Positions 62,320-64,000 of a DNA stretch of 64,000 nucleotides are shown in pieces. How positions within the stretch are numbered: position 1 is the first letter of the stretch; the number at the start of each line of letters is the position of its first letter. The notes beneath the pieces were generated by a model. It was given only the letters and a program-made list of their open reading frames with translations, had not been told where the DNA came from and made no database searches. Both the position numbers and the translations under genes were made by a program. The DNA is from Cognatundibacterium jejuense (GTDB lineage: Bacteria > Pseudomonadota > Gammaproteobacteria > Burkholderiales > Burkholderiaceae_D), in NCBI RefSeq assembly GCF_014284255.1, contig NZ_JACOFV010000007.1, positions 1 through 64,000 on the forward strand, given 5' to 3'.

Positions 62320-63006
62320 TTAAGATTGAAGTATCACAGCCAAAGCTGTCGCAACAGATAAAAGCAACGCTAATTCCTTTTCAATAAACATATTTTTTGA
62401 AAAAGCTTCGGAATCAATAATGCCTATCACACTACCATCATCGGCCAATAGTGGCAAACAAGCTTCTGACTGCACTTTGGGATCGCAAGTGTAATACTCG
62501 CCCCCTGCAGCCAGATAAACGCCAACGTCGTTAATAATCCGTGCTTTTCCTGTCATACCAACTGTGCTGTTATTACTCATTGCTGCAAACTCTTGCGTCA
62601 AAGGAAATTCAGCACGTGAAGCTGCTCCGAAATAAGCCAGCTTCACCAAGACCGTGTCACCTTGTTGGTTCTGACGCTTCTGGTAAACACCAAACCATTG
62701 ACTTGCACTTTGCTGCTGATAGAAATCGACGATACTTTGCAATTGACCAAGCATCTGGACGTTGGCTGCTGTTTTACCGCCGAGTATCACTGACAAATCA
62801 TAAGGCTCCGCTGCCAATTGATCGAAGATAGAACAAGAACCGCCCTCACCCAATTCTGGCACCTGGTATTGCCATTTGATGTTCTCTGGCGACGCTTGAG
62901 CCAAGTTATTTAATTGACTCTGGTATCCGGCAAATAGCGTAGAAAAATCTGAAGGCAAGTCTTGTTTTTGAATCCCGCTCCGGGAGAGGTATTGGTCGAT
63001 TAACAT
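62320..63006 (-). CDS. GAF-domain protein of unknown role
   Basis: This 228-residue cytoplasmic protein has a C-terminal GAF-like domain with TVGMTGKARIINDVGVYLAAGGEYYTCDPKVQSEACLPLLADDGSVIGIIDSEAF. The block QSEACLPLL with one Cys resembles methionine-sulfoxide-reductase-type GAF domains (fRMsr), which use Cys residues. A second Cys is in YYTCDP and another in GGSCSIF, so redox activity is possible. The N-terminal half is not recognised. ATG 63006 is chosen; upstream in-frame start at 63054 is possible. It may be cotranscribed with the CLC gene. Confidence 0.7.
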   Translation of the reverse strand: MLIDQYLSRSGIQKQDLPSDFSTLFAGYQSQLNNLAQASPENIKWQYQVPELGEGGSCSIFDQLAAEPYDLSVILGGKTAANVQMLGQLQSIVDFYQQQSASQWFGVYQKRQNQQGDTVLVKLAYFGAASRAEFPLTQEFAAMSNNSTVGMTGKARIINDVGVYLAAGGEYYTCDPKVQSEACLPLLADDGSVIGIIDSEAFSKNMFIEKELALLLSVATALAVILQS

Positions 63007-63090
63007 AGGGGTTCCGGCAACTAAAATGCGAGTCAGTTTAGCAGATAGACGCAACGCCGTCAGAACATCTCGCGCGATGCGTAGTTGGAT

Positions 63091-63122
63091 AAAAAAACGC
63101 GGTACTAAGACCGCGCTTTTTA
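63091..63122 (-). terminator. terminator of the 3-hydroxyacyl-CoA dehydrogenase gene
   Basis: CGCGGT (63098-63103) pairs with ACCGCG (63110-63115), and seven T follow on the minus strand. It lies 57 bp after the stop at 63179. Confidence 0.85.
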
Positions 63123-63178
63123 AGGCAACACATCAATATATCAGGGGGCGACTTGAAAAACTCGCTCATCTCGCCAGA

Positions 63179-64000
63179 TCAGTTAAACGTTTTCCCTTCC
63201 TCCGCCAGCCTTGCCAGTAATGGCGCAGGCTTCCAGGCGTCACCATGGCGTCCTTTGGCATATTTCGCCATTGCCATCACCACATTTGGCAAGCCAACTG
63301 TATCGGCATAGAACATTGGACCACCAGTATGCAATGGGAAACCATAACCAGTCAGGTACACCATATCGATATCAGAAGCGCGTGTTGCAATACCCTCTTC
63401 CAATATATACGCAGCTTCATTAACGAGTGAATAAATCAAGCGTTCAACGATTTCCTGGTCAGAGATTTTTCTGCGCGTAATTCCCAGATCTGCTGAGTGT
63501 TTGACGATCATATCATTCACGACTGATGATGGATAAGCCTTACGGTCACCGGGTTTATAGTCATACCAACCGGCGCCAGTTTTTTGCCCGAAACGCCCCA
63601 TCTCACACAATAAGTCGGCCGTTTTGGAATAAGTTATTTGTGGCTTTTCGACATAGCGACGTTTACGGATATACCAGCCGATATCGTTACCAGCCAGATC
63701 ACCCATGCGGAAAGGACCCATAGCGAAACCGAGTTTTTCAACTGCCTTATCAACTTGTTCAGGCGTACATCCTTCTTCCAACAAGAAGCCCGCCTGGCGG
63801 CTGTACTGTTCTATCATGCGATTGCCAATGAAGCCGTCGCAGACACCAGACACCACCCCCGTTTTTTTGATTTTCTTGGAAATGCCCAAGATAGTCGCCA
63901 GAACGTCATTTGCAGTTTTTTTGCCGCGGACGATTTCCAGCAATTTCATCACATTCGCCGGACTGAAAAAGTGGGTGCCGATGACATCCTGAGGACGCTT
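63179..64000 (-). CDS. 3-hydroxyacyl-CoA dehydrogenase, C-terminal part (5' end outside window)
   Basis: The frame is open to the last base of the window and encodes the C-terminal ~273 residues of a multifunctional FadB/FadJ-like enzyme. The NAD-domain ends with RPQDVIGTHFFSPANVMKLLEIV, whose His is the catalytic residue. SGVCDGFIGNRMIEQYSRQAGFLLEEG opens the C-terminal dehydrogenase domain, and GRFGQKTGAGWYDYKPGDRKAY and the second repeat with VYLTGYGFPLHTGGPMFYAD follow. It oxidises 3-hydroxyacyl-CoA in beta-oxidation. An N-terminal hydratase/isomerase domain is likely but not visible. Confidence 0.9.
   Translation of the reverse strand, partial: KRPQDVIGTHFFSPANVMKLLEIVRGKKTANDVLATILGISKKIKKTGVVSGVCDGFIGNRMIEQYSRQAGFLLEEGCTPEQVDKAVEKLGFAMGPFRMGDLAGNDIGWYIRKRRYVEKPQITYSKTADLLCEMGRFGQKTGAGWYDYKPGDRKAYPSSVVNDMIVKHSADLGITRRKISDQEIVERLIYSLVNEAAYILEEGIATRASDIDMVYLTGYGFPLHTGGPMFYADTVGLPNVVMAMAKYAKGRHGDAWKPAPLLARLAEEGKTFN

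Noticed and set aside
62268-62340. fluoride (crcB) riboswitch upstream of the CLC gene
   Set aside because: The expected conserved GATGG and CTGATG segments are not found in the short leader.

Overview
The window looks like the chromosome of a betaproteobacterium of the order Burkholderiales, most likely family Oxalobacteraceae (Undibacterium/Herminiimonas-like). The evidence is gene order and protein character: yceD-rpmF-plsX-fabH-fabD-fabG-acpP-fabF followed by ygfX-rpoE-rseA-rseB-mucD, a DUF2863 protein, a divergent ppsA/ppsR pair, and feoA-feoB followed by a small Cys-rich membrane protein. Base composition is moderate, lower than in Burkholderia. The genus is an inference.

Layout. 1-1.7 kb: a probable island edge, with the 3' end of an IS256-family transposase, an exported orphan protein, a possible small RNA or leader with its own terminator, an AlpA-type regulator and tRNA-Pro(GGG). 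1.9-14.6 kb: a zinc carboxypeptidase, a CYTH protein, a citrate-type MFS symporter, two MaoC hydratases, a two-subunit-type acyl-CoA dehydrogenase pair, a DUF2863 protein, a glutathione transferase-like protein, an EamA exporter, and a dehydrogenase/kinase pair resembling 4-hydroxyacyl-CoA catabolism. 14.7-24.7 kb: housekeeping genes serB, mfd, ispD, ispF, then DUF4404, an acetyltransferase, a zinc-type CDF exporter and an orphan PAS histidine kinase. 24.7-28.9 kb: a sparse accessory stretch with inverted and direct repeats, a DUF2726 protein, a solute-binding-like protein and a PLP decarboxylase.

29-47.4 kb: ppsA/ppsR (PEP synthesis and its phosphorylation control), trmH-type methyltransferase, rnhB, a glutaredoxin-like protein, the sigma-E envelope-stress operon, the fatty acid synthesis operon with rpmF and yceD, a Maf-type pyrophosphatase and a tetrapyrrole-methylase-fold protein. 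47.4-52.5 kb: a YqhD-type aldehyde reductase, then a four-gene operon of one short J-domain protein and three unrecognised proteins (two with very acidic tails), next to slyD. This operon is the best candidate for an undescribed system. 52.8-55.7 kb: an rlmI gene cut to its N-terminal half, abutting a tyrosine recombinase divergent from a KfrA-like coiled-coil protein. A 38-bp near-perfect palindrome lies between them, an arrangement like the TnpS/TnpT cointegrate-resolution modules of some Tn3-family transposons. 55.8-64 kb: a Fur-box-preceded feo operon, an orphan 201-aa protein, a YbiT-type ABC-F ATPase, a CLC protein with fluoride-exporter-like motifs, a GAF-domain protein and a partial 3-hydroxyacyl-CoA dehydrogenase.

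All statements are from reading the sequence. No database search was run, and family names come from recognised motifs and remembered family features.
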